Assembly (NCBI GenBank): GCA_947179155.2
Contig: OX359266.1
Span: forward strand, 48,226,039-48,290,038
Origin: Hedera helix
Lineage: Eukaryota > Streptophyta > Magnoliopsida > Apiales > Araliaceae
Reading direction: 5' to 3'
Length of the DNA: 64,000 nucleotides
Shown here: positions 38,264 to 52,253 of the stretch, piece by piece
Position numbering within the stretch: position 1 is the first letter of the stretch
How the letters are laid out: every line of letters starts with the position of its first letter
Notes under the pieces: generated by a model
Databases searched by the model: none
Told to the model about the DNA's origin: nothing
What the model saw: the letters and a program-made list of their open reading frames with translations, nothing else
Program-made: the position numbers and the translations under genes

Positions 38264-40910
38264 TCAGCAACTAGTCAAGAGATTCTTGGCAGGTGGAAGT
38301 AGAGCAACAGCACCTCTTTCAGCATCTGAGTATTTTCTAAATATTGCTTTCAGCTTATACTCTGCTGCCGCCAAATGGAAGCTAACAAGTACCTTAGCAC
38401 ATTCCCTGAAAACATGTTAAAAAGATATATTAATAGCCAAAATTCATTCCATTTCACTGCCAGCAGAAAAATAAATAGCAAAGAGTGGGGAAAATAATTA
38501 CATTAGCTGTGGCTCTGAAAAACCGGTGTGAAGCTTGAGTGTCTCATTCCAAGCAGGAGATTTGTTTAGAGTGCAGCGTGCCCCATAGACGGCTGAGGCC
38601 GCAACCATTGATGGACAATACACGACCGTGGCATAATTCATCATACCCAACTCAGCCAAGAAATAAGCCATATTCCCCATCTGTGTTTTCAAAGGAAAAA
38701 ACAAACATGCAAACGTTGTAATCTTTTTTTTTTATCAATTCAAAGATAACAGAATAAAAACAGCAATTATGTACTGATAATATTTATCACTCACATTAGG
38801 CTCATTAGGAACTGAGGCTTTGATGAATCTAACAAGAAACACATAAGGAGTAGCCACTGTCAAATTCCATTCAAGTCCACCGAGTATCTTTTTCTCCATA
38901 ACCAACACTTGCTGATGGGTGTAAGCTCTATCTGAGATGCACACAAAATCATTCACTTCCGGTGCCCAAATTTCTTCATATTTGGAGGCCATAAGCATGG
39001 CACTGATCCCCACTAACTGCAATTCCTTCCTTGTCACTGTCTTGGTTGCGAGGTACCGATCAATTATGTTGATTGTGAGGTAAAGGGTCTCCGGCATCAG
39101 CTCAAATTTTTTGTGAACCTCAATCAACCAGTCCACTAGTATACACCTCATTCTCTCATTTATCTCAGGCTGCAAGCCCATATAATCGAAAACCTGGTTC
39201 TCATTCTGCACCAAAATTACATTAGAAAAATTGAGTCAATCCCTTAAACGAGTTTTCTTTGCATCAAAATGGACAAACCAAAAAAAAGCACCTCGACAAG
39301 CTTATAGAACTTGTACATATCCTCAACATACTCGACCACTGCCAATTCATTATTGACATCTGCAGCATCAATATCAACAATTTGCTCCTTCTGAATCTTA
39401 TTAGTTAACCCACAAGCAGCCTGCGATATGGAATTCATTAGAAATCCATTTGCAACCAAAAAAATCCCCACCTAATAATCTTAAGAAAAGGACATATAAA
39501 TTATATGCACCTTGCTTCTAGCAGTAAGAGTTGATGTAAAAGTTTGGCTTTTCTTCTTTGTTGATCCTTCACTGACATTTTTCTTGTTCAAATTCTTCTC
39601 TTTCTTGACCTCCTCTTCAGTGTCAGGACTAATTACAATAACAGCCTCGGGATTGGGCTTGACTGTAACTTTCTTCTGTTGAACTGCTTTAGGTACCGCA
39701 CCTTCTCTTCCTGCCAAGGCCCCATTCCCAGGAATTGCCATTTTTTTCTGCAAATCAAACAAGAAAGACAAAACAGCTGAACACTGTCCAAGAAAGAAGG
39801 ATTTCACTAAAAGGGGGGATTTATATAAGACAGACACAACAGATAAACCTTGTTGTTTTCAGCGGCTGCAGCTTGTGCATTTGCGAGCAATTGGGCACAG
39901 AAACTTCTAAAACAACATAAGAAACAAGAATCAATAAAGATAATTTCAAGAATTATATTAGAACTACTATCTTATATGGGAGAGAGAGAGAGAGGAACCT
40001 TGTGACAGGGCGAGAGACTTGAGGTAATGGCTTGCAATCGATTCCTCGAACTGTAACAAGATTTCCAATATCACCAAGAGGCGCACGGCGGCGATGATTT
40101 TTCCCTTCAGCGGCCATGTTCTTCTGCTTAACCCCTCCAACGGCTGCCTCTTCTGTAAATTAACAATCCATTTTAATAAGCAAAGAATCAAGATTTACGA
40201 TTTTAAGATTTGTGTCTCTTCACTTAAAAAGATAACCAAAACACCAAGGCAATATAAGTTGGAAGGAAAAATTCAACTAATGATTGCACAAATAAAAAAA
40301 AACAGAGAGAATAGAAATAACACTTGTAAAGAACCACAAATCAAATCAAGGATATGAAATTGTTCGGTAGATCGTGTATGAAACAATCTCCATAATTTCA
40401 AATAATTCACTTTCTATTGATAGAAAATATTAAGTAATCCCAATATACACCAAAAACAAGGTTTTAAAGAACACAACATGGATATGAAATGACGAACCCC
40501 AGCACAAGAAGATATCAAACATTTAATGTATACGAAAAAACAGGGATTCAAAGAACACAACATGGATCGAATAAAATAACCCTTATAACGAACACACAAA
40601 TCAAAACCAAAATACAACCAGATATAAAGAGAAAAAACTCCACAGGGAAAAATTATTCAAATGACTTACTTTCTTCTGATATCAAAATTTAAGCATCAAT
40701 ACACACCAAAATCTAGGATTTATTAAAGAACACAACATGGATAGAATAGCAAAGATGTAATTGTAGAATAATCAACAGAAATCAAAAACCCAATACAACA
40801 ATCAGTAAAAAAAAACAAAAAAAAAACATGTAATAGAATTGAAATAAACCCAGAACGCAAGAACAACCGATCGAACCTCTAATTTGTTGAACTATCTGTC
40901 TCGAAGCCAT
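38264..40910 (-). CDS. CYCB1: G2/mitotic-specific cyclin, B1 type
   Basis: Eight exons on the minus strand: 40910-40877, 40152-39999, 39906-39849, 39747-39511, 39420-39292, 39205-38795, 38680-38502 and 38405-38264. All joins keep frame (447 residues). It begins MASRQIVQQI, the usual CYCB1 start. The destruction box RAPLGDIGN is at residues 33-41, the signal for APC/C-driven degradation. The cyclin core begins at about 205 with the hallmark MRCILVDWLIEVHKKFEL at 223-240. The C-terminal cyclin fold ends LLPPAKNLLTSC. B1 cyclins activate CDKs for entry into and passage through mitosis. The His-x-Lys-Phe core motif fits the B1 rather than B2 group. No damage was seen. The ATG at 40910 is chosen because an N-terminal exon of 11 codons splices in phase to the D-box exon. 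Confidence 0.95.
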
Positions 40911-40957
40911 TACAGAACGCAAGAACTCCTTCCTTCTTCTGGGTCTCTCTCTGAAGC

Positions 40958-41200
40958 CGCAACGGTTATCTCTAATTTCGCTCTCTCACATGAAAAGCAA
41001 ATAGTGAGAATTGACCGACGGTATATAACACACCCCTTTTTTAAAGCCCAACAACAGCGCCTCATACCCAACGCCAACGGTCTTATTCTTTTGAAAATAT
41101 GGCCGTAGGATCTGCGACCAACTTCAACGGCTTTGATTAGGTTTCTAAACTCCCTCTCGGCTCCCATTTTAGCTTTTGCCGTTCAAGTGTTACCGTTGGT
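40958..41200 (-). promoter_or_regulatory. Cyclin B1 promoter with five MSA-like AACGG cores
   Basis: AACGG cores at 40961-40965, 41076-41080 (CCAACGGTC) and 41126-41130 (TTCAACGGCT) on the plus strand, and at 41179-41183 and 41193-41197 (ACCAACGGTA) on the minus strand. A TATA-like motif (TTATATAC on the minus strand) is at about 41022-41029. Clusters of MSA sites bound by MYB3R factors drive G2/M expression of B-type cyclins in plants. The nearest core to the ATG may lie in the 5' UTR. Confidence 0.7.
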
Positions 41201-41219
41201 ACCAATAATAATTTCTTTA

Positions 41220-42100
41220 GAGAAGAAGTATTATTCAAAACGAATAGTTTAGATTAATAGGTTATATTGAAAATATGTATATTTAAATTCTATTTGTTAA
41301 ATATCATCATTTTTGTAATACCACTCATTAATTAATTTAAATTTGTTATTATAAATAATCTTTTACACAAATTATCCAATGTATCACGTTAAATATTATA
41401 ATAGAGAACCCTTATGTAAATATCAAAAATTGAATATATTAACGGTAATAATTTATATATTAATTTATATCGAATGTGAATTGTAACTTACGTAAAATTA
41501 CAATTGATAACTAAAATAGTAAAATTTAATTTCCATTTTTACTTTCTCCTATTCAATGTATTCATGAGTAGGTAGACATAAATTTATAATCATAAATAGC
41601 AATAGTCATATCAATTTAATCTCTCTTTACTATTACAAATACTAGTAATAGGAATCATTCCGTTTGAGGTACAAAGATATTTCTGGAAGTAGTAGGTACA
41701 CAGTACTTGTAAAGTTATAGAAAAAAGTAAAAATATTTCTGGAAGTAGCATGTTTGTGATTATCTTCTTTAAATGGCGAAAAGTGATGGAAAATGGTGAA
41801 AAGTAATTTCTTTCTGTAACCAAAATAACACTAAATAAATATGTAATGCAGCAATCAGCAGCAGGTAAAGCAATAACCATTGAAAGATAAAAATGTTACA
41901 ACCAATGATGAGGCAAACCAAAAACTATGCCTAGAAAGGATGTAACCACCACATTAGTGAGGACCCCAATTACAAATCACAAATCAAATACTAGCACATT
42001 TCATTTCCATCCCTGCAAACAAACAATGAAAACCTAAAAACACTAGTCACACATGAGAACCTGCATATGGTCTCAGAATTAGTGTGGACAAACTAGAAAT
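41220..42100. other. Spacer between the cyclin promoter and the SCAB 3' end
   Basis: AT-rich with no gene recognised. The part from about 41880 to 42108 is probably SCAB 3' UTR. Confidence 0.5.
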
Positions 42101-42108
42101 GAAATCGG

Positions 42109-45100
42109 TTAGATATACAGCGATGCTATATCGTCTGGCCCAGCGAGCACCACCTGTCATTTCCACAAGGGAAAAAAAATGGGATTAAATTCTATCATTG
42201 TTATACCAATTTTAAAATTGACAACTGCTGTACATAAATAAGCTAGAATAGAAAAGAATCGATGCAGGGGGGGGAAAACAAAACAAGTTCCTTTAGCAGT
42301 TAAATATGGAAAAAGAGAGGCTATTTACATTGCAATCAAGAGCATATCTCCTCGCAAGCACAATGGCAGCATTCCTATCTAGCTCTGATTCAAATACTAA
42401 TACAAAGGATTGGCCTTTCCTTGCTTGCCAAAACAATGACTTAGCTGCAGAATTTCCCCCACCTCTAAATCCACACAGCTGTTGGCAGTTCAAGATAACA
42501 GGAAATTTAGTTACCTTCTGAACTTTTCTAGTTGTTAAATTAATGGGGAGTTCTAAAGGAGAAGAACAAGCCTACAGACATGCATGTGAGTCCATACAAC
42601 AAACGATGAATTTATATATCGAAGTTATGGTTCAGGTTTTAACATTTTACACAGATTATGCCATGCAGTGTTAAATATTTTGTTTCAAGACAACAGAAAG
42701 TGTATACTTCCAATTATAGGCATCATAAATTTATGACATTCTCGTCAATAATCTTCAGTGTATAAGATTAGAGCCCATCATCAACACGCACCTGCATAGA
42801 CGTGGAATATGAGTCTCTGGCCTTTGTTATCCATCCCCTACAAAGCTTCATCCTCATCTTGCCGACATGAAACAAGTGAACAGAATGAGACGAATAATTC
42901 CGTCCATTCATCTGGGAAATAACTACCTGTAAAGTAATATATTTGAACCGAGTTCACTTTAGTAAACAGCCATCACAACAACAAGAACAATTCTGATAAA
43001 GCTTTTTACAGCATGTTGGTTGTCATAAACTATGACTGATATAAATCCATAAAATGTATTGATAAATTAAGTTTGATACCCATTTTATGCTTAGATACAA
43101 AGGAGAATTTTGACGTGGTTAAGGGTAAACAGGACATTTGACCAAAACTAATGAGCAGCAGACTAGCAAGATTAAATCCAATGTATCTCAAAAAATAAGA
43201 ATTTGATGTTTTCAAAAAATATATCAATGTAACAATTCAAAAAATTCATTTCCTAGAACAAATACTGATAAAGAAAAGGGTATTGTCATACACTGAATTC
43301 GGTGTTGGACTTCCGTGAAAGCATCTCCACATAACTCCCCAGTCCAGCAGCTGTTGCAAACAAATTAATTAAAAGTTTAAAACCTTTTGTTTTGCAAATA
43401 ATTACGACTCCATTTATGTTTGTCCTTAGATTAATAGCAGAACAAACATTAAATCTTTGACCAAAGGAAAGCAGTTTGACCAAAACGCGGAACAGAGAAA
43501 AGTCCACCAAGTCGATATAAATAATTACACAACCGACTTATGTTACCAACCTGGATCTACTGGACCAGCTGTTGTGACTGCAGCTTTTTGGCCGTTTGAG
43601 ATAATATCAACTTGCAAAATTCGTCCAACATCAAAGGGCTCTGGCGCATAAAATGATTTGTTGGCACCTGATGAAGAAAATGATCAGACCAGTTAAAACA
43701 GAGAAAGATGTAACTCGACAAAACACAACATTTAACTAGCATTTTATTTGTATTTGTAAAGCCCAATGTAAAACTCCATCACTACATGAAAAAGAGTACC
43801 ATTAACTTTATGTAGCAAATGTTACTCTCTTTATACAGAAAATAGAATGAGCTACAAATATTAGAAAAGTTTATACTTTAATACACTTGGAAAAGATATT
43901 AAATATGCAAAAGTTTTGTTGATGATTCCATTTTCTTTGTTTCAGTTATAAAGATATCGTAAAGATATCCTATAATTGGTAACCGTAAAGTGACTATCTC
44001 ATATCAGATCATAGACGCTCACAGAAAACTCATTCCCACCAGAAATTTCTTCCCATAAATATTAAACATAATTTTAAGCTCTCCATTGACCGTAAAAGAG
44101 CAAGACAGTAATAGGGGACAAATAGGGGAGGAGCAAGTGATGTATAGGAAACCTGATTGTTAATGAAGATATGGAGGATGGGTAAATAGTTTCATCTCTA
44201 CATCATTTATTGACACTTGGACCGAACTCATATTCAGATATTACTACTAGAGTGCTGTCCTTAATAGAAATTTTTAGGTCTACTTTTCAATAATAAGAAA
44301 GATGAGAGATCTTAAACCCCGATAAGAAAAACCCAGCAGATTACAGAATATGCACAAAATAACCAACAAAAGAAAATCAAAAGATCTAAAATATTTGAAA
44401 ATACATATCTGATAGGAGCAGACTGACAACCAACCAACCAGAAAAGTAGTGCTCTTAAACTCAAGTATGAAGCAGTGTAAACATATATTTCATTTAAGCA
44501 AATTTGTTTTATTTAAGGACAGTAAAAAGTTCAGTTGCATTCAAAAGATGAATGACCACCTGAAATAAGTTCCCTTCTGTTACTTTCAGATGATAAACGA
44601 TACCACTGAATTGAGCATTTTGAGAGTTCCACAGCTTCACTTGAGCGGGGTTGAACGCGTAAAATTGAGCCTAACGTTTCAGAGCCACCTAATTCATATA
44701 AACTTAACTTGCTCGCCTCAACCCACTTACTCAATGCCAGCTGCAAAGTATGAGGACATCAGGCAATGTGATAAATTATTTCGAACATAAATATTCCTAA
44801 ATATTTATTCATTCTATAAGGGTTAGGCAATTCCCTATGAGGAGAGAGAGGGGAAAAACAACAACAAAAGGAATTATAGAAGGAACAAACAAGAGAATAA
44901 ATGAGTAAAAATTCTAGTACATATTTTTACAGTTAACAACTTGTGTTCAGGTTCAATTTCCTAAACTGTTCAAGAGAAGGAGATAATATATAGGAAAAAG
45001 TTAAAACCTGCAGTTCTCTGAAAGTAGCTAGAAGTAGCAGGATGGTTTATTCAACAGAAAGGTTACATTGTAATAAGGGATATGATCCCCATCAGCTGGA

Positions 45101-48100
45101 GAAAACTTGGGAAACAAAAACATAACAGATGCAGGAATCATTGCTAAACTTCAATTCACAGGAAGCATCAGAGTGCGATTTCAAGTGAACGGCATTTTGA
45201 ATGCATGGTACATTGCATTTTTGTCATAGAATTGATTTAGGTATACTCACAGTTCACTTGTATAGAATAGAAAATGAAAATCTAAGAATTAAAATCAGAT
45301 AATGGTTGACAAGCAGAAGTAGATAAAAGTTGTCAACCCTAAAGGCAACACAGAGGCAGAAATACCTACCATGTAAAGATATGAATTAGAGTCAAATTCT
45401 CCCCACATAAATCAACTTGACACTGAAAATTCTGTGTATGTGCAAATCTGTGAGGAAGTTTCTTCACAATAGATATAATATTCAGAACTCCTTTTCTTGA
45501 ATGGAAAATCAAGTAAAATGTTATGATTTCTTGTCCATGGTTTTTTTTGTTATGTTATGGAGATGTAGTTTCATCATTTCATCAGCAATCATATCCAGGG
45601 AAAGAGTTAGTTCTGTATGTCATCTAAAATTCCATCGTAAAGGGTCATATTGGGGAGAAAGCCCAAATGAGTGGACTTAAGTTGGAAAATGTATTGAATT
45701 AATCTCCAAGTGCAAAACTTAGGTTCTTGACAATATTTTTGGTGAATCAATCAAGATATATTTCACAAAATGTAGATTCCATTCTGTCAAGTGAGTGTTT
45801 TACAGAATGATATATTTTATGAAGGTCGCTGCCTGCTACAAAGTACTTTTCCCAAGATAAAGAGGAAATAGTTCCTATTTTTTCTAAAGATGTGCAAATT
45901 TTAGCTAACAACATGGTACCTAAAGTAAAGAACTAAATGTGCTAAAGTATGCAGTTCTCCCTTCTAAATCATGAAAAGTTATGATTGCGGACCACTATCA
46001 CTTAATTCATATGGTAATAGAGAGCTGAAACAGAATAGCAATGCACCTGTTTCTGAAGCTTAAGAGAAAATGTATACTTCTCTTGAATTTGGAGTCTTAG
46101 TGCTCGAAGCTCGTGTTCCATGTCCATCACCTACCAAACATGCAAGAAGTTCTCATTATAAAGTCGCTTTTGTTCATCAAACAATTCATATAACAGAAAT
46201 GAATATGATTCTGTTGACTGTGATAAAGAAAAAAATATTCTATATTATTGTCTCTCATAGCTTGCTCAAAATACAGTCTGCCACTTGAGATTCTGCTATA
46301 GACAAAGGTTCTGAAAGTTCCTTGACAGGGAATTATAATATATAATTGAACAATTTAGGAATTTTGTTACAACCACTCATTAACGGAGGTAGAAGAAATG
46401 CATGACAGCACACATGTCAAGGAAATGGTAACGACAAGTCAATGACCAGACATTTATATGCCTGCAGTCAAAGCAAGTAAACTACATGACATTAACGCAC
46501 CTTGCTGGGCTGATGCAACAATCTAATTCTTCTAGCCTGCTGAACCTCCTCCATTAGTTCCTCCAGTTCCTAGCAGCAACATAAGGCAAGTTCAAAATGA
46601 AAATCAGCTTTCATATTCAATAAAAGAGTTAAGAGCTTCATCTCATTATTTATAATCCCTCTAATACGGACATGCCAATTTTTTCCGTCACTAACATGGC
46701 AGGGAAGGATATCTGTCTAACTACGATTTTTACATTGCTCGAAGTACCAAACATAATCAATAGGGTGGTTCACAAAGATTGAAACAATATTAGGTGCTAA
46801 AAAAAATTAGCTAAAAAAGGTACTAAAAAATGTCTTTTCAATATTTTTGAGATTGCTAAATACATGCCACATCTGAAAAAAAGTTCATAGTAAAAACACA
46901 TCACTGGATTATGGCAGCGAAAATGATTGACCATGAGAATATAAACTTAAGCTCTCAGCTTAAAACACATCTTCATATGAAACTAGAAGTATAAACACAA
47001 AGACTTAAGGATAAAAGATTACTCCAGCTTAGATTGCACAGCATCAAAGCAAGATTCATAATGGAAACAATCTTGAAATTGAGGACATGCAATTGCTCTA
47101 GCATAAAATTCAAAGTTTGGTAGTGACCCTATTCAAAAGAGTATCAGGTTGTAAAGATTAAAGGTCCATGAACAAACCAATAACCTAAGTTCTCTAAAAC
47201 TTAATTTAAGCATCATACAATAGACATGCTCCACCTCTCAGACAAGTTCCAATTATGGGTCATGTTAAGTTACCAGTTGCTCTAAAAGCTTATGTTTTTA
47301 GAGAATGGTCCGACTAGGTATCGTGCTTTATTAAAAGTCCTCTCATGCAAATGCTTTAGAACTGCAGCAATTCAGTCTATAACTGCATATAACTGGATTT
47401 CTGTAATCAATCACTAAACTCAATATTTTTACTCATTAAACAAGATCAAAGGAGGCATATGATTTCAATTTGCATTCGTCTTTAAACATACACTTTCAGA
47501 CTTCAGAAAATTTATGACTACTATTTCAAAAATATAAAAATTCCATCACAATACCTGTTTCCCTGAGGTTTGAGAGATTCTTTCTTGTTCAGCAAGGGCC
47601 TCCCCGATTCTCTGAACTACTGCTCTAGCACTCTCAATTTCAGCACAAGCAAAAGATCTTTCTTGATTAACCAACTTTTTGGCATCTTCTGAAGCCTGCA
47701 AAAAGAAAGAATACATTATTATTCCGTAAACACTCGCAAAAACAGGCATACAGTTAAAATATCTTCACATTTCTTGAACAAAATGCTAAAAATACAACTA
47801 AATAAGTGTTTTAAGTGAAAATGACTCATGGGAGAAAGAGATATTTGATAGAACTATCTAAATGTTTACAAACAAAGAGGCACGGAACAATGTATCATTT
47901 TTGCAACACCAATTAACAACAAATAAATTAGAAAAAGTACTGCGAAGCAAAATAGTGAATCAGTGATAGGAAAGTTTTGAAAGAAATTACATCTACAACA
48001 TGAATTATGCTGAACTTTAGATCTATTATTCTACATATTAATAGCCTCTAGATGCATATAAATGTTATAGGTACTAACATGTGTTCTCTCCAACTATTAA

Positions 48101-49712
48101 GTTTTAGCATGACCAAGTAAAAACAATGAGACATATAGAACAAGCAGTCATTTTTACTTTGTATAAGAATTAGCTGTAGTGCCAAGTAATTAGCCAAAAT
48201 CCTAGAATGATGCTTATGCAGAGGGAGTGGTGAAATTGGTGCATCAGATGACCTGTTTGAGAAAGTTTGCTAGCTTTTTCACTTCGTACTTCTCTTGAAT
48301 TAGCTCTCCTTCATTTTGAGTAAGCTTTACTGCCAATGCTTCCACCTGCAAAGTATGTCTATTGTGTAAGGCACGTATCACTGTATGAATAAGATTGACA
48401 AATTAGACATTTGTGAGACCTCCAGAGACAAAAATGCCAAAGGATATGACCAAGTTCAACAAATAGACTAAGAATTTAAGTATATAACCTGTGAAACTAG
48501 GTTTATTTCACCTCTAAAATATAACTTCCGATAGTTGAAGAAAATTACACAGAAATTATGGCAATGATCACATTTTCAAGTGCTACATAGACAAATGTCA
48601 AATATGGCAACTTTCTTCCCCTCAAGTGACTTTCCACTTTCCGGTAAAACTTGGGATCCAGGAGATAGAGAAGTTAATGAAACATAAATATGATATGGTT
48701 TTACGAAGTACTGATTTATGTCATTTTCTGGCAGAAACATGCTTATTTAAACGACAAATGCCATGATTCCAGTAAATTGATACTCCAAGAATTAATTAAT
48801 TACATACACATGTAAATATGGCAAGGGGGGTGAAGCAAAGAATAATACAGCAAGAAGTTCGAGGTTGCAGGATATGGAAAAGTCAGCATTTCTACAGGCA
48901 TAAGTTTGTGCTATGTATTGCATTGGTGAAAAAATTCATTAAAAAATCAATTTTTTTGATACCGTTGATTGAACTAAGTTGTTTAAATGGTATGCCATAA
49001 AAAGTCTCAGTGATAGGGAAAAGAATTTAAGGTGAACTACTTACTACACCCAAAAACTAAAAAGTACTAACCATGGAAATGGCTTTTTCCATATCTTCCT
49101 TGTTTTGACCAGCCAATCGTCCTCTCAGATATTCCAATGCATCCCTAAGTTTCTTTAGAAGAACATGTCCCTCTAATGAAGTCACGTCTCTGAGTTTAGC
49201 CTGCAATTTGGGAAAAATTGTGTCAACTCATTTTCTCATCTAATCCTAGCAGAACTCAAAAACTTTCCAATGAAAAAATAAAAGAGGTTTTATAATTTTA
49301 ATTTTATAATGTGTGATCTGGATAACAAAATCCTGGTTCTATATGTTTCTACATGAAAACTAGTTCATATTATTGTTAAAGAAGATTAGAGATTAAGAAG
49401 AAAACCTATAATCCAAAACTATTAAGAAAAGTTTAAAACCTCATCAGACAACTTGGCAGCAGCAGTCAAATTCTTATCAAATTTACTGGCCAAGTCACGA
49501 ACGGACAGACGTTTATGTTGCTCCGATAACAAAGTAGTTTCCTGCACGACCACCTCCTTTAAGGATGGGCCATCTGTATCAACTTTTGCCTCCTCCAATA
49601 TCTGATTATGTGGCCCCAATTTATATTTAGGAAACTGATTTGAAGCAAAACTCACATCGGCAGACACCAGCATTTGCAACTCGTCTCCAAGCTCTGGACT
49701 CACCTTCGTCAT
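42109..49712 (-). CDS. SCAB1: Stomatal closure-related actin-binding protein (SCAB family)
   Basis: Twelve coding exons on the minus strand: 49712-49440, 49200-49072, 48345-48253, 47695-47555, 46569-46501, 46130-46047, 44740-44560, 43667-43551, 43350-43292, 42926-42792, 42478-42329 and 42153-42109. All joins keep frame (491 residues, close to the usual 490-500). Order: N-terminal actin-binding segment (LSVRDLASKFDKNLTAAAKL at about 70-90), a long coiled coil at about 92-262 (KLRDALEYLRGRLAGQ, ASEDAKKLVNQER, ARRIRLLHQPSKVMDMEHEL), then the Ig-like and PH-like C-terminal half (YAPEPFDVGRILQVDI, GLGSYVEML, LCGFRGGGNSAAKSLFWQA). SCAB1 bundles and stabilises actin filaments and is needed for stomatal closure. 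It is plant-specific. No break was seen. The paralogue number within the family is not resolved. Confidence 0.95.
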
Positions 49713-49729
49713 TAATCTAGCTTTATGTT

Positions 49730-50813
49730 CTGTTCATCAATAATATATAACTAATGAATAATATAGTTGTATAATATAATTAGTGGGAAATATTAATTGA
49801 CATTTGTCCCTGCAGAAAAAAGTAACCGATAAAGAGACATGTCTGATGTCTCATCTAAGTTACCACCATAATCTAATTTTCTTGCAGTTTATCAAACTAT
49901 AAGCTGAAAATAATTAAATTTCAAAGTCTGATGATTCTCAACAAGAAAGATTCAGAAAATCAATAATAGAAGAGCAATAATTGCTGCGAAAAAATAGCTA
50001 AGGGGGTCCTTAACAGAAGCTAGTTGTAATCATAACAAGAAGAGTAAAGTTAGCATAGCAAGGCTACGTAAGGTGGGGTTAGGAAAGATTGAGAAAGGCA
50101 TATAATACTTTCAAAATAGAATTATATCTGATGAAAAGCAACAAAAAAGATCCTATGGTCAATTGTGCTTAACTACTCATTATCAATACAACTATGTCAA
50201 ATTTCAAGTAAATTGAACTAATTATAGCGCATTGCTAAAATTCTCGATAGCACAAACTGATAAGCTACAATCAACCACCAGCACTCTCAAATTGCAGATC
50301 ATTATAAGTCAAAACTCACAAATTTCAAGAACTCCTGAATCCATCACAAAAATATGAAAAAGTCCTTATAATTTTATTACCAGAAAATAAATACGAAACC
50401 ATAATCTTACTAATGAACTTGCAGAGAGTTAGAATGAAATTGAGATCAAATTCTAACTATAATTGACCAACATGATTCTTAATGCTAAAGGAGGATCATT
50501 AAACACCAGTCTTTCAGCTTTTAACATTCCAAAAATTTTTACCCATCTAAAATTATTTAGAATAAAAATCCCCATTCCTATTTACATAGACTTACGAAGC
50601 TCTAACAGCATCAAACCCGAGGACTGTGAAGGTCAGAAAATCACATAACTCATAATTAAAGAAGCAGAAAAAATTAATAGAAAATAAAAGAACTGAACTT
50701 GAAAAAACACAAAGGAGCAAACCCTTCACAATAAAGAATATTAGAGAAAGGTGTGAACCCAGAAGGAAGAAAGAGGAGCAAAGCAAATTAAGGAGGTGAA
50801 ATGGGGAGCTTAC
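49730..50813 (-). other. Leader (5' UTR) intron of the SCAB gene
   Basis: On the minus strand, donor GATCT/GTAAGCT at 50814/50813 and acceptor ATGAACAG ending at 49730, 17 nt before the ATG. The leader exon would run from 50814 up to about 50930. Length about 1.08 kb, AT-rich, no convincing open frame. Inferred from consensus only. Confidence 0.6.
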
Positions 50814-50949
50814 AGATCGACAAACAATGTGGAGAATGGCGTTACACAAAGGAAGAAGAATGCATCCTTTATTTTTCTGCAACAATTCTGTTGTAATTTC
50901 TGAAGAGAGATATAGAGAGATGATGTAGACAGGGAAGAAGAAGAAGTAT

Positions 50950-51642
50950 CCAAGAGATGACTACTTTTGTAAAGCAAACTGAGAAAGGAAAAGCCTCCAT
51001 GTGGTCTCAGTAGTATCTCTGCCTAATAAATTTCTTTCTATAAATAAATCAATAAATTTCTAAATCAATAAATTCATATATAGAGAGAGTTGATAAATGG
51101 ACTTCAGTTTTTTTATTTGAACATATATTATTTCCTTGAGACTGGGTCAGGAGATAAAATATAAAAATTATCTTTGTAGTACATGCATAGAGATCGACTG
51201 AAGACATAACTTTACATAATAAAATGAGCTTCAAATATTATCAATGTGTTCGTTGTGAAATTAAAATTGAATAAATTTTATTATATGGTGGAACTTAACT
51301 ATATATACATATATAAGTGGATGATAAATGCATTACAATTTGACGTGTGGTGAGCTCCAATGCCAATTTTAATTTAGAAAATTGATATTTTTATATAATT
51401 TTTTTAATAAATTTATACGGTGAACCCTATAAAAATACTTATAACGACGGTTTAACTGTCGTTATATATTTATAGCAACACTTTTGTGGAGTTCATCGTG
51501 TGAGTTTATCAAAAAATTGAGTAAATTTATCAATTTTCTTAATTTATAATGAAGTCAATTTTTATCTTATAAAAGGTGCAACTAATAAAAATTTGTTCAA
51601 TTTATAATAGAAAACAAACTATAAAATTGGTAGGTATATATC

Positions 51643-51685
<43 letters not shown>

Positions 51686-51690
51686 ATTCT
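50950..51690. other. SCAB upstream region, AT-rich
   Basis: No gene recognised. A perfect 8-bp hairpin ATAACGAC/GTCGTTAT with a 9-nt loop lies at 51441-51465, of the ACGACGGTT type common in plant non-autonomous DNA transposons. A TA microsatellite is at about 51643-51682. Confidence 0.5.
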
Positions 51691-51692
51691 AT

Positions 51693-52253
51693 ATAAATAG
51701 GATTCTATGCCAAACAGAAAGCTTGAAAATTCTGTGAAGTTATGATTGTGAATTCTGTTAAAAGGTCTTGAGTTGAATAGTTAAAGAAAAGGCTGCAATA
51801 TGTTTCACGCGCTGTCCCACCCGCCAGAATTGGGCCCCGAAGACAGCTCGAGACTTGAGTAACGGGCTCAATTGTCGATGATTTTGTGTTTGGAGCGTGA
51901 GTAGCTGCGCGTGGCTCTGGAGTAACCTATTTTGGCGGGGCGTGTTTTCCGGTTCAGTCATGTATTGGGAGGGGTACCGCCTTAAGTTTGGGAGCGTATT
52001 CAAACGTAGATGTCGCCGTCTGTCGTAAGTTAAATTTGAACTCGCCGCCGTTTCGATGCGGTCTAATAAAACGAGTGAGACATCACGGTCGCTCATCCTA
52101 TGGTACCACGTAAGACATGCGTATATAATTACTAAAAATATAATCAAAATTTAAAAATAAAAAAAAAATAAAAAGAATGAAATTACAATAAAATCAAATT
52201 ATAAAGACAAAAAGGGGCCCCTTTTAGAATAGATGTTGGATGGCATCCTATAC
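51693..52253. other. GC- and CpG-rich island bounded by weak inverted repeats; possible transposon or captured sequence
   Basis: About 51790-52115 is markedly GC- and CpG-rich amid AT-rich DNA. A 129-codon frame is open on the minus strand (51758-52147) but matches no family I recognise. ATAGGATTCTATGCCAAACA at about 51699 and, reverse complemented, ATAGGATGCCATCCAACA at about 52235-52252 are imperfect inverted repeats. A captured gene or rRNA fragment inside a non-autonomous element would fit, but is unproven. Confidence 0.35.
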
